Source of the DNA: Hydrogenophaga borbori
Lineage (GTDB): Bacteria > Pseudomonadota > Gammaproteobacteria > Burkholderiales > Burkholderiaceae_C
DNA length: 64,000 nucleotides
Assembly: GCF_003417535.1 (NCBI RefSeq)
Contig: NZ_QVLS01000013.1
Coordinates: 1 to 64,000, forward strand
Direction: 5' to 3'
Below are positions 1-8,948 of this stretch, piece by piece (positions within the stretch are counted from its first letter, which is position 1; each line of letters opens with the position of its first letter). Below the pieces are notes generated by a model. That model saw only the letters and a list, made by a program, of their open reading frames with translations. It was not told the origin of the DNA and searched no databases. Made by a program: the position numbers and the translations under genes.

Positions 1-91
1 CGAGCACAGCATCGAGGTGGTGGGTGCCCAGCTGCGCGCCATGATGCCCTGGATCGCCAAGAACAAGCTGGTCGACCAGAGCCGCAACTGA
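1..91 (+). CDS. ilvC: Ketol-acid reductoisomerase, C-terminal end (partial)
   Basis: Only the last 29 codons lie in the window, read in frame from base 2 to the TGA at 89-91. The tail reads LRAMMPWIAKNKLVDQSRN, which matches the C-terminus I know from class I ketol-acid reductoisomerases (IlvC), the NADPH enzyme of branched-chain amino acid synthesis. No catalytic residue is visible because the body of the gene lies upstream of the window. The SDR gene follows after 25 bp on the same strand and may be co-transcribed. The call rests on this short tail only. Confidence 0.75.
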   Translation, partial: EHSIEVVGAQLRAMMPWIAKNKLVDQSRN

Positions 92-116
92 TCCCGAACG
101 AAGGAACGCCCACGCC

Positions 117-914
117 ATGCCGCAGGACGTACAGGAACACAAGGTCGCCATCGTCACGGGCGCCGCGCGTGGCATCGGCCTGGCCAGCGCGCGCTGGTTC
201 CTGGCGCGCCAGTGGCGCGTGGTCATCGTCGACAAGGACGCGCCCGCGCTGAACGCGGCGCGTGAGCAACTCGAATGGGAAGCGCCGGGCCGCTCGCTGG
301 CCCTGCCCGCCGACGTGTCCCACCCGGCGCAGGTGGCCGACGTGGTCGCGACCGTGGACACCACCTGGCAGCGCATCGATGCGCTGGTGAACAACGCGGG
401 CGTGGCCGTCTTCAAGCCGCTGGTGCAGACCAGCTTCGAGGAGTGGCGCTACGTGATGGCCACCAACCTCGACGGCGCCTACCTCTGCAGCCAGGCCGTG
501 GTGCCGGTGATGCGCCGCCAGGGCGGCGCCATCGTCAACATCGCCTCCATCTCGGGCCTGCGCGCGAGCACGCTGCGCGTGGCCTATGGCACCAGCAAGG
601 CCGCGCTCATCCACCTGACCAAGCAGCAGGCGGTGGAGCTCGCGGGCCTGGGCATCCGCTGCAACGCCATCGCGCCCGGTCCGGTGGAAACGGCCATGGC
701 CCGGCAGGTGCACACGGCGGAGATCCGCGCCGACTACCATGCGGCGGTGCCGCTGGCGCGCTACGGTTCGGAAGAGGAAATCGCCAACGGCATCGGCTTC
801 CTCTGCTCGCCGGAAGCCAGCTACGTCACCGGCCAGGTGCTGGCGGTGGACGGCGGCTTCGATGCGGCGGGGGTGGGCCTGCCCACGCTGCGGCGGGATT
901 TCGGCGGGGTCTGA
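117..914 (+). CDS. SDR-family NAD(P)-dependent oxidoreductase
   Basis: 265-residue classical short-chain dehydrogenase/reductase. The Rossmann glycine motif TGAARGIG lies at about residues 14-21, NNAG at about 92-95, and the catalytic Ser-Tyr-Lys set is S144, Y157, K161 (YGTSK). The C-terminal VDGGF motif is present and the length is normal for the family. The start at 117 has a purine-rich gaaggaa about ten bases upstream. It lies just after ilvC but its substrate cannot be inferred; SDRs act on many sugars, steroids and hydroxyacyl compounds. A cytosolic enzyme is expected, as there is no signal peptide or membrane segment. Confidence 0.9.
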   Translation: MPQDVQEHKVAIVTGAARGIGLASARWFLARQWRVVIVDKDAPALNAAREQLEWEAPGRSLALPADVSHPAQVADVVATVDTTWQRIDALVNNAGVAVFKPLVQTSFEEWRYVMATNLDGAYLCSQAVVPVMRRQGGAIVNIASISGLRASTLRVAYGTSKAALIHLTKQQAVELAGLGIRCNAIAPGPVETAMARQVHTAEIRADYHAAVPLARYGSEEEIANGIGFLCSPEASYVTGQVLAVDGGFDAAGVGLPTLRRDFGGV

Positions 915-978
915 GGCGCTCGCCTTCTTTCGGGTGTTGAAACGCCCGCCCATGGGCATCCTCTGCCGACAGGTCCTT

Positions 979-1428
979 TCAGATCCTTGCGCGAGGCTTG
1001 AGTCGGAAACTGACGCCGAGCCGGTTGATCGCGTTCATGGCGGCAATGGTCAGGGTGAGGTCCACCAGATCCTTCTCGCCGAACACGGCCAGCGCCGCGG
1101 CGTACGCCTCGTCGGAGGCATGCGTTTCGCTCACGCGCGTCACTTCTTCCGACCAGGCCAGCGCGGCACGCTCTTGCTCAGTGAACAGGTACTCGGCCTC
1201 GTGCCAGACCGGCACCAGCACGGCCTTGTCGACGGACACGCCTTCTTTGATCAGGTCGCGGGTGTGAATGTCGATGCAGTGGGCACAGCCGTTGATCTGC
1301 GACACACGCAGGAATACCAGATGGATGAGCGTGCTGGGCAGCTTCGTGTCGTTCACGACATAGTGATGCAAGGCGCCGATGGCCTTGGCGCCTTCGGGAG
1401 ATACAGCAAACCAGTTCGCGCGATTCAT
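979..1428 (-). CDS. AhpD/carboxymuconolactone decarboxylase-family protein
   Basis: 149-residue protein with the hallmark CxxCxxxH of the AhpD-like fold: C48, C51 and H55 in NGCAHCIDIH. Family members act as alkylhydroperoxidases with a redox-active cysteine pair or as small decarboxylases; the intact pair here favours a peroxidase role. The segment GEKDLVDLTLTIAAMNAINRL is typical of the family's C-terminal helices. The start ATG is preceded by AGGAAGG at good spacing. It is convergent with the SDR gene; a weak hairpin at about 930-947 (CGGGTGT/ACGCCCG) lies between them. Confidence 0.88.
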   Translation of the reverse strand: MNRANWFAVSPEGAKAIGALHHYVVNDTKLPSTLIHLVFLRVSQINGCAHCIDIHTRDLIKEGVSVDKAVLVPVWHEAEYLFTEQERAALAWSEEVTRVSETHASDEAYAAALAVFGEKDLVDLTLTIAAMNAINRLGVSFRLKPRARI

Positions 1429-1642
1429 GAGGATCGATCCTTCCTATGGGTGGGCTTTGACGGCCAGGACTCGGCCAGTCCCCCATAAGACGCACCACCT
1501 CCGCGCCTTGTGACAACCGGCGGCGGTGCGGGCCCCGCAGACGCGCCTCAACAGGGCCTTGATGCGTCGCCCACGCCGGCACCACGCCTGTGGCGCCCGC
1601 CCCTGGCGGGCCCACCCGCTGGCGCGCACCAGGCAACGGCCC

Positions 1643-1963
1643 TCACTCCCGCTCCACCCAGGCCCCGCCCTCCTCGTCCCGGCACCACTGCCGCCAGCCG
1701 TGGCGGTAGGCGTGCTGCACGTAGGGGCCGCGCAGGATGCGGGCGTCGGCTTCGGTGCTGTGCTCCTGGCCCAGCAGGTGGACCGCGCCGGCCCAGGCGC
1801 CGACCCGCGTGGGCCGGGCGCGGCGCAGGGCTTCGTCCGCGAGAGCCGCCGCCTGCTCCACCGAGCCCGCGCGCACCAGGAAGCCCGTGTCCGGCCCATT
1901 GGGGCCGCCGGTGAAGGGGTCGTCGGCGTCGTTGCCCCAGCGGATGACTTCGTACAGGTTCAT
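1643..1963 (-). CDS. Hypothetical protein, 106 aa
   Basis: Small soluble protein without signal peptide, beginning MNLYEVIRWGNDADDPFTGG. I do not recognise a characterised family. The frame stays open to a TTG at 1984, but the ATG at 1963 is preferred because the conserved-looking MNLYEVIRWGN starts there and ggaacggg lies about ten bases upstream. The sequence is rich in Trp, Arg and acidic residues in its second half (QHAYRHGWRQWCRDEEGG). It diverges from the exported protein at 2038 with about 75 bp between them, so they may share a promoter region. Confidence 0.6.
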   Translation of the reverse strand: MNLYEVIRWGNDADDPFTGGPNGPDTGFLVRAGSVEQAAALADEALRRARPTRVGAWAGAVHLLGQEHSTEADARILRGPYVQHAYRHGWRQWCRDEEGGAWVERE

Positions 1964-2037
1964 GAAAAACGTCACCCGTTCCAAGGGCCGGGGCAGTGTA
2001 CCGTCGGGGGCCCGACCAACCGTCCCCGAGCCCTCGC

Positions 2038-2577
2038 ATGAAGCCCGCCCCGATCCTCGCCGCCGCCCTGCTCGCGCTGTGTTTCACCGCCGGGGCCCAA
2101 GCCCAAGGCAACGCGGGCAAGCTCGACTTCCAGCCGCCGGACCTGCCGGCCGAGCTCAAGGGCCTGCAGAGCCTGCAGCAGATCGGCGGCGCCTGCGACA
2201 TGCTCTTCAACCGCACCACCAAGACCCTCAGCCAGGCGTACTTCAAGTCCACCGACAGCGCGCGGGCCGGCACGGTCTTCGGCTGGATGCGCGACCTGTC
2301 CGCGCGCCGGCACGCGCTGGACACCGCCGGCTTGACGGGCATGGGCATCGCGCCGGCCGACATCCCGGTGATCCAGCAAGCCTTTCGCGCGCCGAACATG
2401 AGCCCCGCCGGCATGGAGCGCGCCTTCAAGTTCTGCGACGACCTGGGCGACTCGGTCACGGTGGCGGTCAAGCAGGCGTTGGACGCCAGCGAGTGGGCGG
2501 ACTATCAGGCCCAGGTGTCCAAGCGCACGCTCAAGGCGCTGATGGACAACTCCCCCGCCGAAAAGAAAGCCAACTGA
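2038..2577 (+). CDS. Exported protein of unknown function
   Basis: 179 residues starting MKPAPILAAALLALCFTAGAQAQ, a clear Sec signal peptide with an Ala-x-Ala cleavage site near residue 21-23. The frame is open upstream to 1996 but the signal peptide fixes the start at 2038. The mature part is mostly helical and polar with two cysteines (GGACDMLF, KFCDDLG) that could form a disulfide in the periplasm. I do not recognise the family. It is convergent with the PhoD-like phosphatase, with a GC-rich hairpin between them. Confidence 0.7.
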   Translation: MKPAPILAAALLALCFTAGAQAQGNAGKLDFQPPDLPAELKGLQSLQQIGGACDMLFNRTTKTLSQAYFKSTDSARAGTVFGWMRDLSARRHALDTAGLTGMGIAPADIPVIQQAFRAPNMSPAGMERAFKFCDDLGDSVTVAVKQALDASEWADYQAQVSKRTLKALMDNSPAEKKAN

Positions 2578-2588
2578 GAAAGCCAACC

Positions 2589-2607
2589 GAGGCGGCCCGC
2601 CCGCCTC
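2589..2607. terminator. Hairpin between convergent genes
   Basis: GAGGCGG-cccgc-CCGCCTC gives a perfect 7-bp stem with a 5-nt loop directly between two convergent genes and touching the stop codon of the phosphatase gene. There is no T-run on either side, so intrinsic termination would be weak. The position suggests a bidirectional terminator or mRNA end protector. Confidence 0.35.
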
Positions 2608-4381
2608 ACTGCACCGGCGCCACCGCCAGCAGGTGGTTCGAGAAGCTGGTCTCGGTCTCGCAGCGCCAGGTCGCCCACAGCTTGCAGCCCTCGGGCGTGC
2701 CCTCGTCCAGCTCCAGCGCGAGCCAGTTGCGCGCCGCCATCACGTGCTTGTCGTGGCCGGGGAACAGCATCATCTCGGCCACGTACATCACGTCGATGGC
2801 CTGCGGGTGCTTGGCGCTCGAATTCAGCCACGACAGGAACAGGCGCTCCATCACGCCCATGAGCGAGGGGTGCACCACCGCCGACGAGGTGAACTGGTGC
2901 ATCTGCGACCAGGTCTCGGAGGCCGGCAGGTCCTTGCGGTAGGCCGTGCCCCAGGCCGCCACGTGCACGTCGCCCGAGACCAGCGACACACGGATCTTCT
3001 TGTCCTTGGCCAGGGCCGAGAACACCTCCAGCAGGCGCTTGCGCTCGCCCTCGTGGTCGTCGTGCGACCAGTGGTCCTTCAGGTCGTCGGCGTTGCTGTC
3101 GGTCACGTGGTCGGCGCCGAACTTGTCGAGCAGCAGCTCGGCCAGCGAGAGCTTGGGGTGCACCACCGGCACCGAGGACATGAACAGCAGGTGCCGGCAG
3201 GGCTTGGTCTTCGCCGGGCTGTCGCTGCCCGGCAGCGCGTTCAGCCAGGCCTTGACCTGGCGCCAGGTGTCGGTGCCCATCACCTGGTGGCGCGAGCGCT
3301 CGGTGCGCAGGTCGGCCGCCACGATGGCCAGCGGGCCGATCGGGTACACCGAGGAGAAGCCCGGCTGGGCATCGAGCAGCGGCAGGGCCAGCGGGTCCTT
3401 CGCCAAGGCTTTTGTCCAGCCGATGGGCCGGTACATCGGGTCTTGCGTCGAGAAACCCTGCGGTGTCGCGTCTTGCAGCTCGGGCAACTCGTCCAGCGCG
3501 TGCTGCATCTGGAACACCCAGAAGGCGCGCCGCGCGTGGCGGAACAGGGCCTGGAACAGCGGGCTGTGCTGCATCTCGCCGCTGTAGGACCCCCAGCCGT
3601 CGAAGATGTCGTGGTCGTCCCACATCATGATGGTGGGGATGCGCGACATGGCCGTTGCGGCATCCAGTGAAGGCAATGTCGACGACCAGGCGTTTCTGTC
3701 CTTCGGCAGCCAGCGCTGGCGGTACAGGCCAAAGTAATACGCCTCGATCTTGCGCTCCAGCGCGGCCGTCACCGGAAAACTCAGTTGGTCCGCGCGCGGC
3801 AGCGCCACCCACTGGCGCAGCGCATCGATCTCTTCCCAGATGGAATCGAAGTAGATCTGGTCGCCGCCCATGAGCATGAGGTGGAAGCGCTGCAACTGCT
3901 TGTCGTGGATGCGGCGCTCGTGGTACAGCTGTTCCTTGTCCAGCAGCTTGGGCTCGCCCGAGGGCAGCGGCACGCGCAAAGACTTGTCGTGGCTGAACAG
4001 CAGGTCTTCCCACACGGCGTTGGAGGTGCGCACCAGCTTGCGCATCACCGCCGGGTCCGAGAAGCCGTTGCACGACACGTAGGCCATTCGCGGCGCCTCG
4101 TCCTTGGCCGGCACGGTCATCGCCCAGCTCGGCCCGCCGGCGATGCCGTAGCCCACCAAACGCTCGTTCTTGAGCAGCTTGCACGACAGGTCGTAGCGCA
4201 GGTAGCGCTCGCCTGGCGTGAGCAGCAGCTCGCGCGGCCTGGGGCAAGGCTTGCCCTCCACCTCCATGGCCGGAATGGGCGCAGCCTCTTTCAGGCCGAT
4301 GAGCGCGGTGACTTTCCAGATGCCCCCCGCGCTGCCCCGAAAGGACAGCACGGGGCCGACGAGCAGGTCTTTGTCGTTCAT
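2606..4381 (-). CDS. PhoD-like phosphatase (alkaline phosphatase D family metallophosphatase)
   Basis: 591 residues from the ATG at 4381 (GGAGAA ribosome site); the frame is open about 75 codons further upstream but that part overlaps the divergent gene and looks non-coding. Metal-binding motifs of the PhoD metallophosphatase fold are visible in order: GGDQIYFD, a WDDHDIFDGWGSY block (PhoD proteins have WDDHE/D), FMSSVPVVHP and SGDVHVAAWG. No signal peptide is seen, unlike secreted Bacillus PhoD, so this may be the cytoplasmic PhoD-like branch. It likely hydrolyses phosphodiesters or phosphomonoesters; the substrate is unknown. Confidence 0.85.
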   Translation of the reverse strand: MNDKDLLVGPVLSFRGSAGGIWKVTALIGLKEAAPIPAMEVEGKPCPRPRELLLTPGERYLRYDLSCKLLKNERLVGYGIAGGPSWAMTVPAKDEAPRMAYVSCNGFSDPAVMRKLVRTSNAVWEDLLFSHDKSLRVPLPSGEPKLLDKEQLYHERRIHDKQLQRFHLMLMGGDQIYFDSIWEEIDALRQWVALPRADQLSFPVTAALERKIEAYYFGLYRQRWLPKDRNAWSSTLPSLDAATAMSRIPTIMMWDDHDIFDGWGSYSGEMQHSPLFQALFRHARRAFWVFQMQHALDELPELQDATPQGFSTQDPMYRPIGWTKALAKDPLALPLLDAQPGFSSVYPIGPLAIVAADLRTERSRHQVMGTDTWRQVKAWLNALPGSDSPAKTKPCRHLLFMSSVPVVHPKLSLAELLLDKFGADHVTDSNADDLKDHWSHDDHEGERKRLLEVFSALAKDKKIRVSLVSGDVHVAAWGTAYRKDLPASETWSQMHQFTSSAVVHPSLMGVMERLFLSWLNSSAKHPQAIDVMYVAEMMLFPGHDKHVMAARNWLALELDEGTPEGCKLWATWRCETETSFSNHLLAVAPVQ

Positions 4382-4504
4382 GGGGTTCTCCGTCCGGATG
4401 GGTTGGGGGTTGGGGCAGGCCCCGCGAGCATGCGCGGTTTCGGACGTCTCGGGCGACGGGGAGTGGACAAATGGGGGATGTGGTGCGCTGCCAGAATGCG
4501 CGGC

Positions 4505-4831
4505 ATGAAGACGCTCTACCAAGCCGCCAACGCCGTCGAAGCCCACATGCTGGCGGACTACCTGAAGCAGGAAGGCCTGCATGCGCAGGTGCTGGGTGAG
4601 CACCTGCAAGGCGCCGTGGGCGAGCTGCCGGCCGCGGGCCTGGTGCGGCTGGTGATCGACGACGAGCAGTACGAGGCTGGGCGCGAGGCCATTGCGCGCT
4701 GGGAGGCCACGCAGCCCCTGGACACGCCGGCAGCGCCCAGCGCAGTCAACCCCGGCCAGGCCCTGTGGATCTTCGTGCTGGGCCTGCTCGCCGGTGCCAT
4801 CGGCATGTACGCGCTGATGCAGGCACGCTGA
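4505..4831 (+). CDS. DUF2007-domain protein with C-terminal membrane helix
   Basis: 108 residues. The N-terminal part MKTLYQAANAVEAHMLADYLKQEG followed by AQVLGEHLQGAVGELP matches the DUF2007 'putative signal transducing protein' family, a small ferredoxin-like fold. One transmembrane helix closes the protein (ALWIFVLGLLAGAIGMYALM), with the domain predicted cytoplasmic. The function of the family is unknown. It diverges from the phosphatase with 123 bp between. Confidence 0.8.
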   Translation: MKTLYQAANAVEAHMLADYLKQEGLHAQVLGEHLQGAVGELPAAGLVRLVIDDEQYEAGREAIARWEATQPLDTPAAPSAVNPGQALWIFVLGLLAGAIGMYALMQAR

Positions 4832-4840
4832 GGACTGCCC

Positions 4841-4927
4841 ATGACCACACCCACCGTGCTCGACCGCTTCGACGAGGCCCTCAAGGCCTTGTTCGCCGAG
4901 GCATTGGCCGAGCGGCCCAGCGCGTGA
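4841..4927 (+). CDS. Possible 28-aa small protein
   Basis: ATG at 4841 with gagga nine bases upstream, running to TGA at 4925-4927; the product is MTTPTVLDRFDEALKALFAEA followed by LAERPSA, an amphipathic helix. It follows the DUF2007 gene by nine bases. It could be a genuine small protein or chance coding in GC-rich DNA; there is no family support. Confidence 0.25.
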   Translation: MTTPTVLDRFDEALKALFAEALAERPSA

Positions 4928-4948
4928 AGCGGGTATGGGGCTTCCCCC

Positions 4949-5839
4949 TCAAGCCAGAATCGCAAGGGCGGCGCCCACCACCGCCACGATGCTGCCGATC
5001 CAGGCCTGAACCGGGAAACTCTCCCCGCGAAGCACAGACATCAGGAGGATGTACATCACCGGCGACATCGACGACAAGATCACGGCGCGCACGATCCCCG
5101 TGCTGGCCAGTGCGGCCAGCAGCAAGGTCATGCCGCCGATCGTGCTGACCAGCGCGCTCACCAGGACGATGGGCAGGTGGGCGCTGCCCTTGGCGCGCGG
5201 CGCCCCCCGCAAGACCAAGAACACGGGAAGGAAGGCGATGGTGGCAGCGAAGGTTCGCAGGAAAGAGGCAAAGAACGGCGCCACCCCGTCGACCACTTCC
5301 TTGGCCAGCAAGGCACCGGCGACCTGACAGGCGAGCGCCACGGCGACCAACAAGAACCCCAGACGGGCCCGCTCGGGCTTGTGATAGACACCGCCGGCTT
5401 TCTCGGTCGGCGCGCGGAAGATGACCGCCGCGTAGACCCCCGCGAAAGCCAGCGTCACGCCAAGCAAGGTCAGGGGCATCACCGCTTCGCGGAACAGGAC
5501 GCTGCCCAGAACGGCGGTCAGCGGCGCGTGCAGCGCGAAAATGACCGAAGACCGGCGCGGCCCCAGCAGGAACACCGCCTGGAACAGGGCCGCCTCGCCC
5601 AGGGCCACGCCGATCACGCCCGAAGCCGCCAGATAGGCCATCGCGCGCGTGTTGCCGAGAGGGACATCCCCGAGCGCGAACGCAATGAGAAACAGCGCCA
5701 GGGCCGCCGTGAAGAACCGGTACATCGAAAACCGGAACGTGCCGAGCGCCTCGACGCCCTTGTAGGCCACCAGGGGACCGATGGCCCAGCACACCGACGC
5801 ACCCAGGGCGAAGCCTTCGCCCAGGAAAGGAACGGCCAT
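4949..5839 (-). CDS. EamA/DMT-superfamily permease
   Basis: 296 residues with about ten hydrophobic segments arranged as two EamA repeats, the usual size and layout of drug/metabolite transporters in the inner membrane. Its start codon overlaps the NRPS stop (TGATG on the minus strand), so it is translationally coupled and co-transcribed with the NRPS. From context it probably exports the peptide product or an intermediate, or imports a precursor. The family gives no substrate. Confidence 0.85.
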   Translation of the reverse strand: MAVPFLGEGFALGASVCWAIGPLVAYKGVEALGTFRFSMYRFFTAALALFLIAFALGDVPLGNTRAMAYLAASGVIGVALGEAALFQAVFLLGPRRSSVIFALHAPLTAVLGSVLFREAVMPLTLLGVTLAFAGVYAAVIFRAPTEKAGGVYHKPERARLGFLLVAVALACQVAGALLAKEVVDGVAPFFASFLRTFAATIAFLPVFLVLRGAPRAKGSAHLPIVLVSALVSTIGGMTLLLAALASTGIVRAVILSSMSPVMYILLMSVLRGESFPVQAWIGSIVAVVGAALAILA

Positions 5840-8800
5840 CACACCACGGCCTCGGGGACCGCCGCGCTTTGGTCGGGGCTTTCGGTGCGGACGACAGCAT
5901 CCAGCGCGCCGATCCAGGCCGAGGCGAAGGTCTCGATGTCGGCGCGATCGAACAGGTTGTTGCGGTACTGGATCAGCAGGCTGGTGGCGCCGTCGTGCTC
6001 GCGGACGTAAGACATCTTGTCGAACTTCACGGCGAAGCCGAGGTCCGAGAACCCCCACTCGCTCGGGTCGGGCGGGCTGCGGCCCGCGCCGCAGAAGTTG
6101 AGGTGGCTGATGAAGATCGTGGTCAGCGGAAACCGCGATTGCTCGAACGGCAATCCGAGGTCGGCCACCAGCCGGTCGTACTGGTAGCTTTGGTGCGTCA
6201 TCGCGCAGGCGACGTCCTGCATGGTCCGGCGCACGTGGTCCAGCGCGCTCTGGCCAGCGTCGCGGTGGCTGCGCACGCAGACCAGCGAAATAAAGTTGCC
6301 CACGAGTTCCTCGGTGCCCTGGATCTCGCGCCCGGCGGCGGGCGTGCCGATGACGAGGTCTGGCTGGTCCAGCAGGCGGTGGAGGGCCTGGAACTTGGCG
6401 CTCAGGTAGAGGCTGAACTCGGTCACCCGGTGCGCGCGCGCGTAGGCCTTGACCGCCGCGCGGGTGGCATCGGGCACCTGGACGCAATAGCCCTGGCCTC
6501 GGTCGTGGCCCGGCCCGGTCCACTTCTCAGCGAATACGTGCTTGCGGTAAGGCGTCGCGAACACCCGCGCCCAATAGGCCTGCGCCTCCGACCCTGGCCC
6601 GAAGCGCATGGGTTCCTCCCGAGCGGCCCAGTCGGCATAGGCGAGGTAGTTGAACCGCGACGGGACGGGAATGGCCCGGCCCGCTTCGAGGAAGCTGCGC
6701 AACTGGGTCTCGACGAGGTTCATCGAAAAGCCGTCGCCGATCATGTGGTGCATGGCGAACACCACCGCCGACCGGCCACCCGGCAGGTTCGCGACACTGG
6801 CGCGAAACAGCGGCCAGGTGTCCGTGGGGATCTCGGCGTTGGCCAGGTCCAGTCGCAGGGCGTTCAGCAGTCGGGCGGCGGTCTCGGCTGGCTGGTCCGA
6901 GAGATCCTGCACCTCGATGTCGAGCGAGGTGGCGTCCATCACCGGCGTTTCCTTCAGCACGACGCCACCGTTGCACGGCACGAAGCTCAGCCGCATCGAA
7001 TCCTGGTGACGCGACAGATCAAGCAGCCCGCGTTCGAGTCGTCTGGCATCGACCGCATGGTCGAACTTCAGCACGCGCACCATCGTCGCCCAGGAACGGT
7101 TGCCCTCGGGCATGTAGATGTTCCACCAGCGGCGCTGCTGCGGCGACAAGACGTAGGTCTCAGCCCGGGAAAGGTCCGGAATCGCGACGTGCGCGCGCGC
7201 GGGCGAACGCTCGATCAGCGCGGCGATCTCGGCCAGGCTGGCCAGGGCGAAGACGTCCGCAAAGGCCAGCGACTTGCCCCACTCGTCCTCGATCTTGCCG
7301 ATCAGAAAGGCGACGTGGATGGAGGTGGCGCCCAGCCCGAACAGGTCGGCCGTCGCGCAGGGGACTTCGCAGGCCAGGATCGCACCGACCGTGCGGCATA
7401 CCCAGGCTTCGGTGTCGGTGGCGGCAGCCTCGCGCCCTTCGTCGGCTGGCACCAGAAGATCCACCAGGCGCGCCCGATCGATCTTGCCGTTGGCGTTCCT
7501 GGGAAACTGCGCCACCTTGCGCCAGATGGTCGGAACGATGGCCTGCGGCAGATGGCGGAGGGCATGGTCGCGGGGAGCGTTGTGGGGCAGTGCCTGGCCT
7601 GCCGGCCCGGCGATCCAGACCGCCGCCAGCCGTGGCTCGGACCCGCCGTGCGGCGTGGTGGCGAAGACGCAGATGTCCTGCGCACCCGGATAGCCCTGCA
7701 GCGCCTGAGTGACCTCGTTGGGGTGAACCCGGACCCCATTGATCTTCACCTCGTCGTCGGCCCGTCCGACGATCACCAGATCGCCCGCGGCCGACACCTC
7801 GCCCAGGTCCCCGGTGCGGTAGGACACGGTCCCGTCGCCGTTGCGCGCGAACCGCGCGTTCTCGGCCGCTGGGGCATTGATGTAGCCCAACGTGGCGTGG
7901 CGCGTGGTGATCACCACCTCGCGCCCCGGGCCGGCGCCGCCGAACCCGAACGACGTGCCCGGCAGCGGTCGGCCGACCGGGATCGGTTCGGGGTCACCGG
8001 CATCGACCCGTCCCACCCGAAAGAAGAACTTGGCCAGCGTGGTTTCCGAGGGGCCGTAGAGGTTCACGTACTCGGTGGTTCCCGCGAACGCCGCGCGCAG
8101 CTCGGCCACGGTGGCGGGATAGAGCTTCTCGCCCGCCAGGAAGACCAGCCGCAGCGGGGGAACGGCATCGCCCATTGCGCGGGCCCAGAGTTTGGCAACC
8201 GACGGCACCGCGTGGACGACCGTGACCCTCTCGCCGGCCAGCCAGTGCGCCGTGGCGCGCGGCGTCGCGAGGTGCCGGTCCGAGGGAATGACCAGCACCC
8301 CGCCGTGCAGCAACGGCAGGAAGATGTCGCGCAGCGACACGTCGAACCCCACTGGCGTGAGGAACGAGACGCGGTCGCTGGCCGACACGCCGAATTCCGC
8401 ACCTTGCCAACGGACGAAATGCACCAGTGCCGACACCGAACCGAGGATCGCCTTGGGCTGGCCGGTGCTGCCCGAGGTGAACATGACATAGCCGGGCCTT
8501 TCCCCGTGGTTCGGATGACCAGGAATCGCACTGGGCCGCCCCGTCGCGCGCTGGCCGTCGTCCGTGATGACGGCCTGTGGCGGCACGGTGTCCATCATCG
8601 TCTGGACGCGGGCCTCGGGAAGGCGGGGGTCGATCGGCATGGCCACGGCGCCCAGCGCCAGGACCGCCAGGAGATCGACCACATACCGCTCGGATTTTTC
8701 GCAGCGAATGGCGACGACGTCGCCGTCGCGCACCAGGAACGCCAACTCCCGCGCGCGCGCATCCACCAGGGCGATCAGCTCCCCATAGGACAGGGTCCGG

Positions 8801-8880
8801 CCGTCGCATTCCACGCAGGTTCGCATCCACTGGGCAGGCTGGACACAGCGGTCAAGCCGAAAGCAATCCGGAGGTGTCAT
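5839..8880 (-). CDS. Single-module non-ribosomal peptide synthetase, order A-T-C
   Basis: 1013 residues. Adenylation domain (about 1-470): TSGSTGQPKA core near 135-145, YGPSET 275-280, YRTGDLG 354-360, GRADDEVKINGVRV 372-385, and the catalytic NANGKID with K466. Carrier domain (about 485-560): GLGATSI with the phosphopantetheine Ser at 520. Condensation domain (about 575-1000): LSPQQRRWW, RHQDSMR, intact HHMIGDG at 711-717, VGNFISLV. There is no N-terminal condensation domain and no thioesterase or reductase at the end. The substrate-pocket Asp is present (D180 in GFDVSLRD), so an alpha-amino acid is likely. A phosphopantetheinyl transferase is not in the window. Start at 8880 has only a weak ribosome site. 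Confidence 0.93.
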   Translation of the reverse strand: MTPPDCFRLDRCVQPAQWMRTCVECDGRTLSYGELIALVDARARELAFLVRDGDVVAIRCEKSERYVVDLLAVLALGAVAMPIDPRLPEARVQTMMDTVPPQAVITDDGQRATGRPSAIPGHPNHGERPGYVMFTSGSTGQPKAILGSVSALVHFVRWQGAEFGVSASDRVSFLTPVGFDVSLRDIFLPLLHGGVLVIPSDRHLATPRATAHWLAGERVTVVHAVPSVAKLWARAMGDAVPPLRLVFLAGEKLYPATVAELRAAFAGTTEYVNLYGPSETTLAKFFFRVGRVDAGDPEPIPVGRPLPGTSFGFGGAGPGREVVITTRHATLGYINAPAAENARFARNGDGTVSYRTGDLGEVSAAGDLVIVGRADDEVKINGVRVHPNEVTQALQGYPGAQDICVFATTPHGGSEPRLAAVWIAGPAGQALPHNAPRDHALRHLPQAIVPTIWRKVAQFPRNANGKIDRARLVDLLVPADEGREAAATDTEAWVCRTVGAILACEVPCATADLFGLGATSIHVAFLIGKIEDEWGKSLAFADVFALASLAEIAALIERSPARAHVAIPDLSRAETYVLSPQQRRWWNIYMPEGNRSWATMVRVLKFDHAVDARRLERGLLDLSRHQDSMRLSFVPCNGGVVLKETPVMDATSLDIEVQDLSDQPAETAARLLNALRLDLANAEIPTDTWPLFRASVANLPGGRSAVVFAMHHMIGDGFSMNLVETQLRSFLEAGRAIPVPSRFNYLAYADWAAREEPMRFGPGSEAQAYWARVFATPYRKHVFAEKWTGPGHDRGQGYCVQVPDATRAAVKAYARAHRVTEFSLYLSAKFQALHRLLDQPDLVIGTPAAGREIQGTEELVGNFISLVCVRSHRDAGQSALDHVRRTMQDVACAMTHQSYQYDRLVADLGLPFEQSRFPLTTIFISHLNFCGAGRSPPDPSEWGFSDLGFAVKFDKMSYVREHDGATSLLIQYRNNLFDRADIETFASAWIGALDAVVRTESPDQSAAVPEAVV

Positions 8881-8948
8881 CGAATGTCCCGTTTCTCAAT
8901 AGGTTCGCCCGGTCGCTTTGGGCCGGACGCTTGCCGCGCCGTGCGCCA

